A stretch of DNA of 44,303 bases from positions 1 to 44,303 of the forward strand of contig JACRKC010000078.1 in NCBI GenBank assembly GCA_016235555.1, in the 5' to 3' direction. Shown in pieces: positions 15,719 through 24,312 of the stretch (position 1 is its first letter; each line of letters starts with the position of its first letter). The notes beneath the pieces are model-generated. The model searched no databases, was not told the DNA's origin, and saw only the letters and a list, made by a program, of their open reading frames with translations. Source of the DNA: Verrucomicrobiota bacterium. Lineage in GTDB: Bacteria; Verrucomicrobiota; Verrucomicrobiia; Opitutales; Opitutaceae. The position numbers were made by a program, and so were the translations under genes.

Positions 15719-16339
15719 ATGCCCCTCATCGACATCACCCACCCGCTCTCCAACGCCACCGCTCCGTGGCCCGGCGACACACAGTTCCACTTCGAGTTCG
15801 TCTGCCGCATCAGCCCGGGCATCGCCGCCAACGTCGGCAAATTCACCAGCGGCATCCACAGCGGCACGCACATGGACGCCCCGCTGCACTACAACAACTC
15901 CGGCGTCTCCATCGACCGCCTCGATCTCGACATCCTGCTCGGCCCCGCCCGCGTGTTCCTCGCCCAGAACACCCTGACCCTCACCCGCGAGCACTTCGCC
16001 GGCCTCGACGCCCGCGCCACCCCGCGCGTGCTGGTCCGCACCAACCACTGCGACGACAAAACGAAATTCCCCGCGCGCATCCCCATCCTCGCCCCCGACG
16101 TGCCCGCGTGGCTCGGCGAGCAAGGCGTCCGCCTCATCGGCCTCGACCTCCCGTCCGTCGATCAGACCGACGACCCGTCGATGCAGATCCACCACCGCCT
16201 CGAAAAGGCGAACATCATCATCCTCGAAAACCTCGACCTCCGCGCCGCCGCCCCCGGCATCTACGAACTCATCGCCCTCCCCTTGAAAATCGCCGGCGCC
16301 GAAGGCTCACCCATCCGCGCCGTGTTGCGCACTCCGTAG
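15719..16339 (+). CDS. Cyclase-family / kynurenine-formamidase-like hydrolase
   Basis: A 206-aa metal-dependent hydrolase. From the ATG at 15719 it reads MPLIDITHPLSNATAPWPGD, the usual family start; the in-frame ATG 30 codons upstream lies in a repeat. The metal-binding signature HSGTHMDAPLHY is at residues 47-58 (His47, His51, Asp53, His57). Known relatives hydrolyse N-formylkynurenine or isatin, but many cyclase-family proteins act on other amides or lactones. There are no other kynurenine-pathway genes here, so the substrate is open. Its TAG stop is the first part of a GTAGGGC hairpin repeat. Confidence 0.9.
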   Translation: MPLIDITHPLSNATAPWPGDTQFHFEFVCRISPGIAANVGKFTSGIHSGTHMDAPLHYNNSGVSIDRLDLDILLGPARVFLAQNTLTLTREHFAGLDARATPRVLVRTNHCDDKTKFPARIPILAPDVPAWLGEQGVRLIGLDLPSVDQTDDPSMQIHHRLEKANIIILENLDLRAAAPGIYELIALPLKIAGAEGSPIRAVLRTP

Positions 16340-16361
16340 GGCCGGCGCTTGCCGCCGGCCC
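16336..16361 (+). repeat. GTAGGGC hairpin repeat at the cyclase stop codon
   Basis: The TAG stop at 16337-16339 leads straight into a 9-bp perfect stem (GGGCCGGCG at 16339-16347 with CGCCGGCCC at 16353-16361, loop CTTGC). The G of the stop codon is already in the stem. Same type as at 1-71 and 1744-1828. Confidence 0.7.
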
Positions 16362-16411
16362 GCCGCCTGTTCACATCTTCCCCGCTTTACTCCTCCAACC
16401 CCACGCGCCCC

Positions 16412-19400
16412 ATGAAAGCATTCGCGTTCCTGCTTGCCCTGTTTGCTTCGTTCACGCTCGCCCACGCCAACGAAACCGGCGTCCGCCTCCGTTTCGGCCT
16501 CACCGATCAGTCCAACACCAAGTGGGACGGCACCGTCTCCGTCTCTCCCGGACGCGTCGACAGCATCAGCGGCTGGCGTTTTCAGCAGAGCGACAAGGTC
16601 GAGGGCATCACCGGCTGGAAAGCCGAGACCCGGCCCCTCACCGTCCGCCGCACCAACGCGCAGAAACAGAAACAAAAAGCCGGCGGCGGAAAAAAGAAGG
16701 GCAAGGCCGCGGCCGCCGCCGAGGGACCGATCGCCGACAACGGCGTCATCCTCCACCTCGTCGACGTGACCGAGGATTCCGAAGTGAGCGTCACCACCCC
16801 GCAGGGCAGGTTCTCCTTCAAACTCTCCGAGATCCCCTACGGCAAAGTCGCCGAAAAGCTCGGCGGCGCCGTCGACCTCGAGCGCACCGCCGCCACGCGC
16901 ACGCTCACCAAGGCGCGCACCGACGACGATTATCCCGCCGTCGCCGTCGCGCCCGACGGCACGACCTACGTCGCGCACATCAGCTTCACGCCCGGCATCG
17001 ATCGCGATGAGCGCGTGCGCCAGTGGACGAAAGCGCCCGCCGATTTCGCGTTCCTCGCCACTCCGCCCGGCGGCGACCAACTCTGGCTGCGCGTCGTGAA
17101 AAACGGCCGGCCGGGCGAACCCATCGCCGTGACCCCGGGCAAGGGCGACATCTACAAAGTCGCCCTCGCCGTCGATGGCCGCGGCGTCGCGTGGATCGTC
17201 TGGAGCGAAAACGCCGCGTGGCAGAATCCCGCCGCGCCCGCGAATTTCGAAATCTGGGCGCGCTCCTTCTCCGCCGGCACCCTCTCCGCGCCGGTCAACC
17301 TGTCCAACCACGCCGGCTCCGACACCAACGCGGTCGCCGCCACCGACGCATCCGGCCGCGTGTGGATCGCGTGGCAGGGCGCGCGCGACGGCGCGTTTCG
17401 CATTCTATCGCGTCACCAAACCGCCAGCGGCTGGTCCGAGACCGAGCGCGTCTCGACGCAAACGCGCACATGCTGGACGCCCGCGATCGCCACCGCCGCC
17501 GATGGGCGCGTCGCTATCGCGTGGGACACCTACGAGAAGGGCGACTACGACGTCTGGCTCCGCGAATTCGACGCCGCCGGCAAAGCGGGCCCGGCCCAGC
17601 CCGTGACATCCTCGCCGCAATACGAAGCCCGCCCCGCCCTCACCTACGATCGGCAAAACCGCCTCTGGGTTTGCTGGGAGCTAAGCGGCCCCACGTGGGG
17701 CAAGGATTGGGGCGCCCTCGTGCGCGACGAAGGCATCGGCCTCTACCGCGACCGCCAGATCGGCATGAGGATTCTCGAGGCGGGCAAGTGGCTCGCCCCC
17801 GACGCCGCCGTCGCCACCGGCCTGCCCGGCGCGCGGATGCGTCGCGGCCCCGCCGCGCTGCCCGTGCGCCGCCCCGAAGCCGAGGCCATCGCGCGCACCG
17901 CCGGCGAAGAGGCCGACGAAGCCGGCGCCGGCATCTACAACAATCTCGGCCGCATCGTCTGCGATCGCGACGGCCGCATCTGGCTGCTCGCGCGCTCCCG
18001 CGAGGGCAACTTCCACACGCCCCAAGGCACCGTCTGGATGAACTACGCGACGTATTTCGACGGCGCGAAATGGACCGGCCCCATCCTCCTGCCGCATTCC
18101 GACAACCTCCTCTACAACCTCCCCGCCGTCGCCACCCACCCCGCCGGTGGCCTCGTGATCGCGCACTCCAGCGACCACCGCCAGGGGCGCCACGTCCAGC
18201 AATTCCGCGCCGGCAGCGACACCGACCGCGATCCCTTCGACAACGACGTGTTCCTCTCGCGCCTCGAATTCCCCGCCACCGCCAAAGTCGCCGCCACCCT
18301 CAAGCCCGCGCGGGCCACGCCCAACGCCGCCGCGAAAGCCACGCCCACGACCGAACGCGAACGCCGCGACATCGCCGCCGCCCGCGCCTACCGCTTCGCC
18401 CACGAGGGCAAGTCGCTCCGCATCGTCCGCGGCGAGTTCCACCGTCACACCGAGATCTCCGGCGACGGCGGCAACGACGGCCCGCTCGAAGACATGTGGC
18501 GCTACGCGATCGACGTCGCCGGCATGGACTGGCTCGGCAACGGCGATCACGACAACGGCCAGGGCCGCGAATACACCTGGTGGCTCACGCAGAAAACCAC
18601 CGATGCCTTCCGCATCCCCGGCGTGTTCGAGCCGCCGTTCACCTATGAACGCAGCGTGCGTTTCCCCGAGGGCCACCGCAACGCCGTCTTCGAGCAGCGC
18701 GGCGTGCGCACCCTCCCGCGCCTCCCGATCAGCGAGCGCAGCCCCGAGGTCCACGCGCCCGACACGCTCATGTTCTTCGACTACCTGAAACAGTTAAACG
18801 GCGTGTGCGCCTCGCACACCTCCGCCACGAGCATGGGCACCGACTGGCGCGACTGGGGCGGCGCCGTCGAGCCGATGGTCGAGATCTACCAGGGCGCGCG
18901 CCAGAACTACGAACGCCCCGGCGCTCCCCGCAGCCCCACCGCCGCCGACGCCATCGGCGGCTGGGAGCCCACCGGCTTCGTCAACCTCGCGTTCAAGCGC
19001 GGCTACCGCTTCTCGTTCCAGTCGAGCAGCGACCACGGCTCCACCCATATCAGCTACGCGCTCGTGCTCGCCGAGGACAACTCGCGCGCCGCACTCCTCA
19101 AGGCCATGCGCCAGCGCCACACCTACGCCGCCACCGACAACATCATCGCCGAATACACCTGCACCACCGGCGGCCGCACCTACCTGATGGGCGACGAGTT
19201 CACGAGCGCCACGCCGCCCACCGTGCGCGTGAAATTCGCCGGCACCGCACCCTTCAAGAAAGTCACGCTCGTGAAGGACGACGTGGAAATCGTCCTCGGC
19301 GAACCGAACAAGACCGAGGTCGACTACACCTGGACCGATCCGAACCCCGTCGCCGGCAAAACCAGCTACTACTACGTGCGCGGCGAGCAATCGGCGGGCG

Positions 19401-19468
19401 AAGGCGAAACCGTCGGCGAACTCGTCTGGGCCTCACCCATGTGGATCAAATACGAGCCGAAGCGTTGA
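16412..19468 (+). CDS. Large secreted protein: beta-propeller-like repeats plus PHP-like metallohydrolase domain
   Basis: A 1018-aa exported protein. Signal peptide to about residue 20 (AFAFLLALFASFTLAHA), a beta-rich N-terminal domain with a Lys/Gly-rich insert (about 85-105), then propeller-type repeats up to about residue 640. Repeated phrases are VAVAPDGTTYVAHI, DGRGVAWIVWSE, DASGRVWIAWQG, DGRVAIAWDTYEKGDYDVW and DRQNRLWVCWEL. From about residue 670 comes a PHP-like (DUF3604/CehA-type) metal site: GEFHRHTEISGDGG (His677, His679), NGDHDNG (Asp712, His713, Asp714), HTSATSMG (His802) and SSDHGS (Asp874, His875). A C-terminal beta domain (VRVKFAGTAPFKKVTLVKDD) closes it. It may cleave a phospho- or ester bond in a polymer recognised by the propeller. 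The start at 16412 is set by the signal peptide. Substrate unknown. Confidence 0.85.
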   Translation: MKAFAFLLALFASFTLAHANETGVRLRFGLTDQSNTKWDGTVSVSPGRVDSISGWRFQQSDKVEGITGWKAETRPLTVRRTNAQKQKQKAGGGKKKGKAAAAAEGPIADNGVILHLVDVTEDSEVSVTTPQGRFSFKLSEIPYGKVAEKLGGAVDLERTAATRTLTKARTDDDYPAVAVAPDGTTYVAHISFTPGIDRDERVRQWTKAPADFAFLATPPGGDQLWLRVVKNGRPGEPIAVTPGKGDIYKVALAVDGRGVAWIVWSENAAWQNPAAPANFEIWARSFSAGTLSAPVNLSNHAGSDTNAVAATDASGRVWIAWQGARDGAFRILSRHQTASGWSETERVSTQTRTCWTPAIATAADGRVAIAWDTYEKGDYDVWLREFDAAGKAGPAQPVTSSPQYEARPALTYDRQNRLWVCWELSGPTWGKDWGALVRDEGIGLYRDRQIGMRILEAGKWLAPDAAVATGLPGARMRRGPAALPVRRPEAEAIARTAGEEADEAGAGIYNNLGRIVCDRDGRIWLLARSREGNFHTPQGTVWMNYATYFDGAKWTGPILLPHSDNLLYNLPAVATHPAGGLVIAHSSDHRQGRHVQQFRAGSDTDRDPFDNDVFLSRLEFPATAKVAATLKPARATPNAAAKATPTTERERRDIAAARAYRFAHEGKSLRIVRGEFHRHTEISGDGGNDGPLEDMWRYAIDVAGMDWLGNGDHDNGQGREYTWWLTQKTTDAFRIPGVFEPPFTYERSVRFPEGHRNAVFEQRGVRTLPRLPISERSPEVHAPDTLMFFDYLKQLNGVCASHTSATSMGTDWRDWGGAVEPMVEIYQGARQNYERPGAPRSPTAADAIGGWEPTGFVNLAFKRGYRFSFQSSSDHGSTHISYALVLAEDNSRAALLKAMRQRHTYAATDNIIAEYTCTTGGRTYLMGDEFTSATPPTVRVKFAGTAPFKKVTLVKDDVEIVLGEPNKTEVDYTWTDPNPVAGKTSYYYVRGEQSAGEGETVGELVWASPMWIKYEPKR

Positions 19469-19490
19469 GCGAACGCCTCGCTTTCTTTGG

Positions 19491-19599
19491 TAGGGCCGCC
19501 TCTCCGAGGCGGCCTGAGTTCCAAGCCGGTCCTCACTCGAGGCCACCGGGCCACTTTTCGACGTTAAACCCAGGCCGGCTGTGGAGAGCCGGCCCCACC
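19491..19599. repeat. GGTRGGGCC-type palindromic repeat overrunning the HupE-like gene start
   Basis: About 109 bp, opening GGTAGGGCCGCCTCTCCGAG and closing with the inverse GCCGGCCCCACC. It shares the inner AAACCCAGGC and TGAGTTCC blocks with the element at 1744-1828, plus about 25 extra central bases. Its right end reaches into the reading frame of the gene that follows. Confidence 0.75.
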
Positions 19600-20703
19600 G
19601 CGGGCTTCGCTCTGCTCGCCCTCCTGCTCGCGCCGCTCGTGGCCCGCGCGCACAACCCCGACACCAGCTACGCCCGCGTCGAGATCGCCGCGCCGGAACT
19701 CCGCTTCCGCTTCACCTACGATCTTTTCACGCTCCAAAAAATCGCGCCGCTCGACACCGACCGCGACGGCCGCATCTCCCGCGCCGAGTTGCAGCGAGGC
19801 CTCCCGGCCATCGAGGCCTTCCTCCATCGCGCCATCGCCGTCGAGATCGACGGGACCGATGCCGACTTCGGCACCTTCACCGCGTTCGTCTGGCCGCCCG
19901 ATGCGCCCGACGCGATCCCCGAAACCGACTACCACACCGCCAGCGGCCTCATCCATTTCGATTTCCGCCGGCCCGCGACCGCCCCGCCGGAAAACATCGT
20001 GCTCGCCTTCCGCTTCATCGCGCCGCTCAGCGAACGCCACACCGTGCTCGGCTCGTTCGACTACGCCGGCGCCAAGCACGAGGTCACGTTCACGCGCTTC
20101 GAACCCGACTACGACTACGTGACCGGCTACGAGCCGCCGCTCTGGCAACGCCTCTGGCAATTCCTCCGCCTCGGCGTCGGCCACATCTGGATCGGCTACG
20201 ATCACCTCTGCTTCCTGCTCGCGCTCATCCTCGCGAGCCGGCTGCGCGAACTCGTGTGGATCGTCACGTCGTTCACGATCGCGCACAGCCTCACCCTCAT
20301 CCTCGCCGCCCTCGACGTCGTGCGCCTGCCCGTGCGCCTCGTCGAGACGGGCATCGCCGCCACGATCATCTACGTCGCCGTGCAAAATCTCCGCGGCGCC
20401 CCGACCGAGAAACGCTGGCTGCTCACGTTTTGCTTCGGCCTGATCCACGGCTTCGGCTTCGCGAACGTGCTCGGCGAAATGAACCTTCCCACGACCGGCC
20501 TCGTGCGCTGCCTCCTCTCGTTCAACGTCGGCGTGGAACTTGGCCAGCTCGCCTTCGTCGCCGCCGCCTTCCCGCTCGTGCTTTGGCTCCGGAAATCCAA
20601 ACACGCCCCTCGCATCGCGGCGACGCTCTCCACCCTCCTCGCCCTCTTCGGCACCGCCTGGTTCGCCGACCGCGCCTTCGCGCTGGGCTGGATGCCGTTC
20701 TGA
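19579..20703 (+). CDS. HupE/UreJ-like membrane protein, start codon uncertain
   Basis: About 375 aa. The mature part begins AHNPDTSYARVEI after a signal-like run (GFALLALLLAPLVARA). Next is a soluble domain holding an EF-hand-like loop DTDRDGRISRAEL, then a membrane domain with WIGYDHLCFLLALILASRL, FTIAHSLTLILAALD and LTFCFGLIHGFGFANVLGE. These His-rich helices are typical of HupE/UreJ proteins, which are linked to nickel or cobalt uptake. No ATG, GTG or TTG precedes the signal in frame within a sensible distance. The nearest candidate is CTG at 19579, which lies inside the repeat ending at 19599. The original start may have been displaced by the repeat. No hydrogenase or urease gene is nearby. 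Confidence 0.8.
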   Translation: MWRAGPTAGFALLALLLAPLVARAHNPDTSYARVEIAAPELRFRFTYDLFTLQKIAPLDTDRDGRISRAELQRGLPAIEAFLHRAIAVEIDGTDADFGTFTAFVWPPDAPDAIPETDYHTASGLIHFDFRRPATAPPENIVLAFRFIAPLSERHTVLGSFDYAGAKHEVTFTRFEPDYDYVTGYEPPLWQRLWQFLRLGVGHIWIGYDHLCFLLALILASRLRELVWIVTSFTIAHSLTLILAALDVVRLPVRLVETGIAATIIYVAVQNLRGAPTEKRWLLTFCFGLIHGFGFANVLGEMNLPTTGLVRCLLSFNVGVELGQLAFVAAAFPLVLWLRKSKHAPRIAATLSTLLALFGTAWFADRAFALGWMPF

Positions 20704-20712
20704 CGCGTCGGA

Positions 20713-21279
20713 CTACCGGGGCGGCGCGGCGTATTTCTTGAGCAGCGCGTTCAATTCTGTCGCGGCCTTTGGGTCGAACGAGGGCTTGAGCCGCGTGGAG
20801 GTCTCCACTTTGCGCCGGGCGAGGTCGGACAGGGACGGCTCAACGCGCAACTTCTCCATCGCGGCGACCAGCTGTTCATTGCTGGCGGTCGTCCGCGAAA
20901 CCGCCTCGTGCAGTTTCCGCGCATCGGCGAGCAGCTGGGCGTTCTCGGCGGCGGCCTTCTGCACCGTTTGCACGGCCACGCGCTCGCGGTCGATCGCGGC
21001 CGCGGCCCTGGTCTCGGCGACCGTCGTTTTGCGGCTGTTGTTGATCGCCAGCGCCACGCTCGCCGCGGCCGAAACCAACAACACCACGCCGCACAGCGCC
21101 ATGAACCAACGCACGAGTGCGATCTTGGCCGCGCTGACGACGGGCGCATCCATGATGCCTTTCACCAGCCAGAATGAGACCGCGATCGCAAAGGCGGCCA
21201 GCGACCCCGTGGTCGCTCCGACTCCCACGAGAAACTTCTCGGAGAAGAGCGGCGAAAAATCGATTTCGGCGATGGGCAT
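20713..21279 (-). CDS. Membrane-anchored coiled-coil protein, last gene of the four-gene operon
   Basis: A 188-aa protein I do not recognise. Two hydrophobic segments (about 19-42 and 55-78) are followed by a long charged helical stretch rich in Ala/Glu/Arg (TRAAAAIDRERVAVQTVQKA...NAQLLADARKLHEAV) likely to form a coiled coil. It is the fourth gene of a minus-strand operon, starting 12 bases after the hydrolase stop. Its stop is nine bases from the convergent HupE-like stop. It may tether or oligomerise a complex at the inner membrane. Function unknown. Confidence 0.72.
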   Translation of the reverse strand: MPIAEIDFSPLFSEKFLVGVGATTGSLAAFAIAVSFWLVKGIMDAPVVSAAKIALVRWFMALCGVVLLVSAAASVALAINNSRKTTVAETRAAAAIDRERVAVQTVQKAAAENAQLLADARKLHEAVSRTTASNEQLVAAMEKLRVEPSLSDLARRKVETSTRLKPSFDPKAATELNALLKKYAAPPR

Positions 21280-21291
21280 GGCGGGCCGGCG

Positions 21292-22263
21292 TCACGCCAG
21301 TGAAAAGCGGTTTTCCCCGGCGATCTGCCGTCCTGGAATCGCCGCCCGGTCGAGACCGCCGTGCAACGTCTCGGCGAGATCCTTCGTGAATCCGAGATCG
21401 CCGAAATGCCACGAATGGCAGAACGCCCCGACCGCGAGCCGTCGCTGGGCCTCGTCGAGTTTCCGCCAGTAGGCGGTGCAATCCACGTTCACCGCCGATG
21501 CGGGGGCGTCCGCCGGCAAACCCACGCGGCCGGCCCGCGGCGCGGCGCCGAATCGCTTCAGATTGGAGATCTGCAGGACCTCGTCGTTGCCATTGGAGTA
21601 GTTGGTCAACCGCGCGCAGTGGCGGTAGATCGAGACCGACGAGTCGCTGTCGCCGAGCGATCCGCCGGACACATCGGCGGCGATGAAGGCGCACTGCCCG
21701 ACGCCCCAGACCTGCCCGCGCAGCACGGCATTGTCGTCCGCATGGTCGAACGCCTCCCGCACCACATACGCGCCCGTCGAGTGCGCCAGCAGGTGGACCG
21801 CGAGGTTGCACCCGACACGCTGCGTCGCGGCCAGCAACCGGATGCCGCCGCGCACGAGCGCAAACGCGGTCGCCTTCGCGTCCGCGCGGTCCTCGAGGTA
21901 GTTCAACGCGCAGCTCGCACTGGGCCAGTCGTAGCTCACGACCACTCCCTTCCAGCCCACGGCCGCCAGATCCACCTGCAACTGGCGGTGCCGAGCGAGC
22001 ACCGCCTCGGTGCTGTTGTTGTAACCATGCACAAACACCAGCACGGCGCCGTGCTTTTCGCCACCGGCGGCCAGTTGGGCCGAAGCCCCGCCCACGGCCA
22101 GCTGCTGCACCTCCTGGGTCCAGAGCGTCGATTCGATTTCCGCCGTCGGCGTGATCGTCCCGTCGTCCGGCACGCGCAGGTAGCGCACCTGAGCGGCGGC
22201 ATCCGGTTCGCTGACGAATTCGCCGCGCATGATGCCGCGGGTGGTGAAGACATAGGATGGCAT
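21292..22263 (-). CDS. DUF900-type alpha/beta hydrolase
   Basis: A 323-aa protein with no signal peptide, so probably cytoplasmic. It shows VLVFVHGYNNS (75-84), VVVSYDWPSA (107-116) and HLLAHSTGAYVV (157-168) with the nucleophile Ser162 in A-H-S-T-G. These are the hallmarks of DUF900-type hydrolases. A C-terminal CHSWHFGD may supply the catalytic His. The start at 22263 gives MPSYVFTTRG; the longer open frame upstream overlaps the previous gene and is not coding. Third gene of a close operon (11 and 12 bp gaps) with three membrane or exported proteins. The substrate is unknown; acyl esters of lipids or small molecules are plausible. Confidence 0.85.
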   Translation of the reverse strand: MPSYVFTTRGIMRGEFVSEPDAAAQVRYLRVPDDGTITPTAEIESTLWTQEVQQLAVGGASAQLAAGGEKHGAVLVFVHGYNNSTEAVLARHRQLQVDLAAVGWKGVVVSYDWPSASCALNYLEDRADAKATAFALVRGGIRLLAATQRVGCNLAVHLLAHSTGAYVVREAFDHADDNAVLRGQVWGVGQCAFIAADVSGGSLGDSDSSVSIYRHCARLTNYSNGNDEVLQISNLKRFGAAPRAGRVGLPADAPASAVNVDCTAYWRKLDEAQRRLAVGAFCHSWHFGDLGFTKDLAETLHGGLDRAAIPGRQIAGENRFSLA

Positions 22264-22274
22264 GATCGTTCGGG

Positions 22275-22847
22275 TTAAGGGTTTTTCTTCGCCGGTCCGC
22301 CAAACGCCTCGAAGGCCGAGCGGAATTGGTTCACCGCATACGGCACAAACAGCGAGCTGCCGCCGGCGAGAAATTTGAGCAGTTCCGTCGTGCCGCCTTC
22401 GTTCAGCCGCCCTTGGAAAGCGACCCACACGACGTAGTTGGCGAGTCCGACGAACACCACCATCACCGCGAGCATTCCGATGAACGCGATCAGCCGGCTT
22501 GAACTCGGCTCGCATCGTGGCTCCGCCGCCTGGCCCTCCCCGCCGGCAGCGACGCCCGCGCCTTTCACCTGCACCCCCGCCGCGCCCAGCGTCGCGCCCG
22601 AGCCGGAGGCGTCCGGCCAGGAAATATTCTCGGCCAGCGCATGCGCCAGCGACCACGAGGAATCCCGGCGCAAAGTCGCACTCACCAAAATGAGACAGAG
22701 CAGAAAAACGAGGTCGATGAACGCGATGGTCCACAACGCCAGCCAGGTCGTCCGGCCGGCGTCCGACGAGGCCGACGATGACGCGCCTTCGGCCAGCGCG
22801 AGGGAAGCGCTGGCAGCAAAAAAAATCAGGTAACGCAGAAGTTTCAT
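22275..22847 (-). CDS. Inner-membrane protein of unknown function (operon gene 2)
   Basis: A 190-aa protein. MKLLRYLIFFAASASLALAEG looks like a signal peptide or first helix. It is followed by helices at about 33-58 (TTWLALWTIAFIDLVFLLCLILV) and 118-145 (LIAFIGMLAVMVVFVGLANYVVWVAF), and a Gly/Ala-rich soluble loop between them (about 70-115). The tail contains ELLKFLAGGSSLFVPYAVNQFRSAFE. No recognised family. It starts 15 bases after the exported protein's stop and is followed 11 bases later by the hydrolase. Likely a membrane partner of that operon. Confidence 0.72.
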   Translation of the reverse strand: MKLLRYLIFFAASASLALAEGASSSASSDAGRTTWLALWTIAFIDLVFLLCLILVSATLRRDSSWSLAHALAENISWPDASGSGATLGAAGVQVKGAGVAAGGEGQAAEPRCEPSSSRLIAFIGMLAVMVVFVGLANYVVWVAFQGRLNEGGTTELLKFLAGGSSLFVPYAVNQFRSAFEAFGGPAKKNP

Positions 22848-22862
22848 GAGTTTGAGTTGGGG

Positions 22863-24185
22863 TTATTTCGGGAAAAGTGCGCCCGCGGCTTTCGAGAAGG
22901 GCGTCGTGATACCGATGTAAATCGACCAGGGAGACAGGGAGTCGTCGGACACGCGGTAGGCGCGTGCCCCGAACGTCACGAACGACTGCAGCCCGAACGG
23001 GTAGAACATCTCCGCCTCAAGCGCCGATCCCTTGGCGAGGGAGAAGCGGGGAATCCCCGGGCTGATCGTGCGCAGCGTCAGCGGCGGCACGCCGGCACCG
23101 TGCAGAAAACGCGCGCTATCCACATAGGCCCAGCCCGCCCGCACATTGAACAGGGCCTTCCGCGGCTGGGCACTTTCGCTGGGAAGTGGATCGTCAAATG
23201 CGAGGTTGAAACTCGGGCCGTAGACGTAGCGGGGATGCACGCGCAAGGAGGCTTTGTCGGTGGTAGCGCCAACGGTTCCGCCGAGATTGAAGCAGTAAGC
23301 GTTCCCCCCGACCCACCCGCGCACGATGTGTTTGTCGATGGCGATCTCGGCGTTAAAGTCACCGGCGCCCGCAATCGCACTCGCACTGGGAGCATCGCCG
23401 CCCCCGAAGTTAAACGCCAGGCGAGTGGTGAAATCCCACCCTCCGCTCCAATCGGAAATCGCGCTGAGCCACGGCTGGGGCAGATCCCGCTCCAAGGCGA
23501 GTTTCTCGGCCGCATCGGCCGCCGTGGCGGCATCAGTGAGCGACTTTCCCCGTTTGATCTCGTTGTCGAACGCCTGTTTCCTTGCCGAGCTGGTTTTCGC
23601 CGCCACCACCCGCTTGGGCCGCCATGCCCAGACATCGGTGTAGATAAACTCAAGATAGCCCCCGGTCGTGGTGGACGAATTGTCCACCGTGCTGGCGCCA
23701 GTCACATGATAGGGCGCGAGCATCCGAAGGCCGGTATGGAAAAACGCGTGGTAATCCGTCACCGGCTTGGTGGCCTGTTCCGCCAGCTTAACCGCTTCCC
23801 GCAGATGGGCCGGCAGCTTGGCCACGTTAGACTTGGTCTCCAAATCAGCTGCGTTTACCTCCGCGTTCGAGTTACCGGCGGGCACCCCAGCTACGCTTAC
23901 CTCGGTCTTCGTGTCGACGAGCCGGGCCAGCTTCACCTCGATCTCTCCAAGCGTCTTCAGCCGCGCCTCCCGCCGGGCCTCGTCTCGCTTGCGATCGGCA
24001 TCGGCCGGGTCGCCTACTGCGTCGATCAACCGCTGTAGGGCCGCAATCTCAGCGAGCAGGTCTTTCTTCCTGGCCTCCACACTGGCCCGCGTTTCGTCGC
24101 CGGCACCGGCCACGACGGCACAACATAGAAGGGTGGTCGCCAAGCCGCCGGCGATCATGCGTGAGGAGAGGAGCAGTGGTTTCAT
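22863..24185 (-). CDS. Exported coiled-coil plus barrel-like protein (operon gene 1)
   Basis: A 440-aa protein. An N-terminal signal (MIAGGLATTLLCCAVVAGAG) precedes a charged coiled coil (about 30-90; KKDLLAEIAALQRLIDAV, KTLGEIEVKLARLVD). From about residue 150 it turns beta-rich with alternating aromatic residues: GGYLEFIYTDVWAW, WDFTTRLAFNFGGGD, ALFNVRAGWAYVDSARF, QSFVTFGARAYRVSD and WSIYIGITTPF near the C-terminus. This suggests an outer-membrane barrel ending in beta strands. Base composition is visibly lower in GC than the flanking genes, hinting at transfer. It leads the operon and is divergent from the ECF sigma gene. Function unknown. Confidence 0.7.
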   Translation of the reverse strand: MKPLLLSSRMIAGGLATTLLCCAVVAGAGDETRASVEARKKDLLAEIAALQRLIDAVGDPADADRKRDEARREARLKTLGEIEVKLARLVDTKTEVSVAGVPAGNSNAEVNAADLETKSNVAKLPAHLREAVKLAEQATKPVTDYHAFFHTGLRMLAPYHVTGASTVDNSSTTTGGYLEFIYTDVWAWRPKRVVAAKTSSARKQAFDNEIKRGKSLTDAATAADAAEKLALERDLPQPWLSAISDWSGGWDFTTRLAFNFGGGDAPSASAIAGAGDFNAEIAIDKHIVRGWVGGNAYCFNLGGTVGATTDKASLRVHPRYVYGPSFNLAFDDPLPSESAQPRKALFNVRAGWAYVDSARFLHGAGVPPLTLRTISPGIPRFSLAKGSALEAEMFYPFGLQSFVTFGARAYRVSDDSLSPWSIYIGITTPFSKAAGALFPK

Positions 24186-24194
24186 GGAGGTTTC

Positions 24195-24310
24195 GCCGCA
24201 CGAAACGCCCCCGCCCCTTCCGTTCTTTCACCCTTCGCGCAGAAAAATTTTCGCTCCGCCTTGCGCCCGATTTTTGCAAGATCACCGCCCGTCCCGCCGT
24301 TTCGTGCGGC
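24195..24310. promoter_or_regulatory. Divergent promoter region with matched 13-bp inverted sites
   Basis: GCCGCACGAAACG at 24195-24207 and its exact inverse CGTTTCGTGCGGC at 24298-24310 lie just inside the two divergent start codons (24185 and 24313). Symmetric placement suggests that both the operon and the sigma factor could be read by one factor. The middle (AGAAAAATTTTCG, TTTTTGCAAG) is AT-rich for this genome, as expected of promoters. Confidence 0.45.
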
Positions 24311-24312
24311 AA

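Noticed and set aside
17681-18754. 357-codon minus-strand frame inside the propeller-PHP gene
   Set aside because: Val/Gly/Ala-rich shadow; the plus strand carries the conserved metal motifs.
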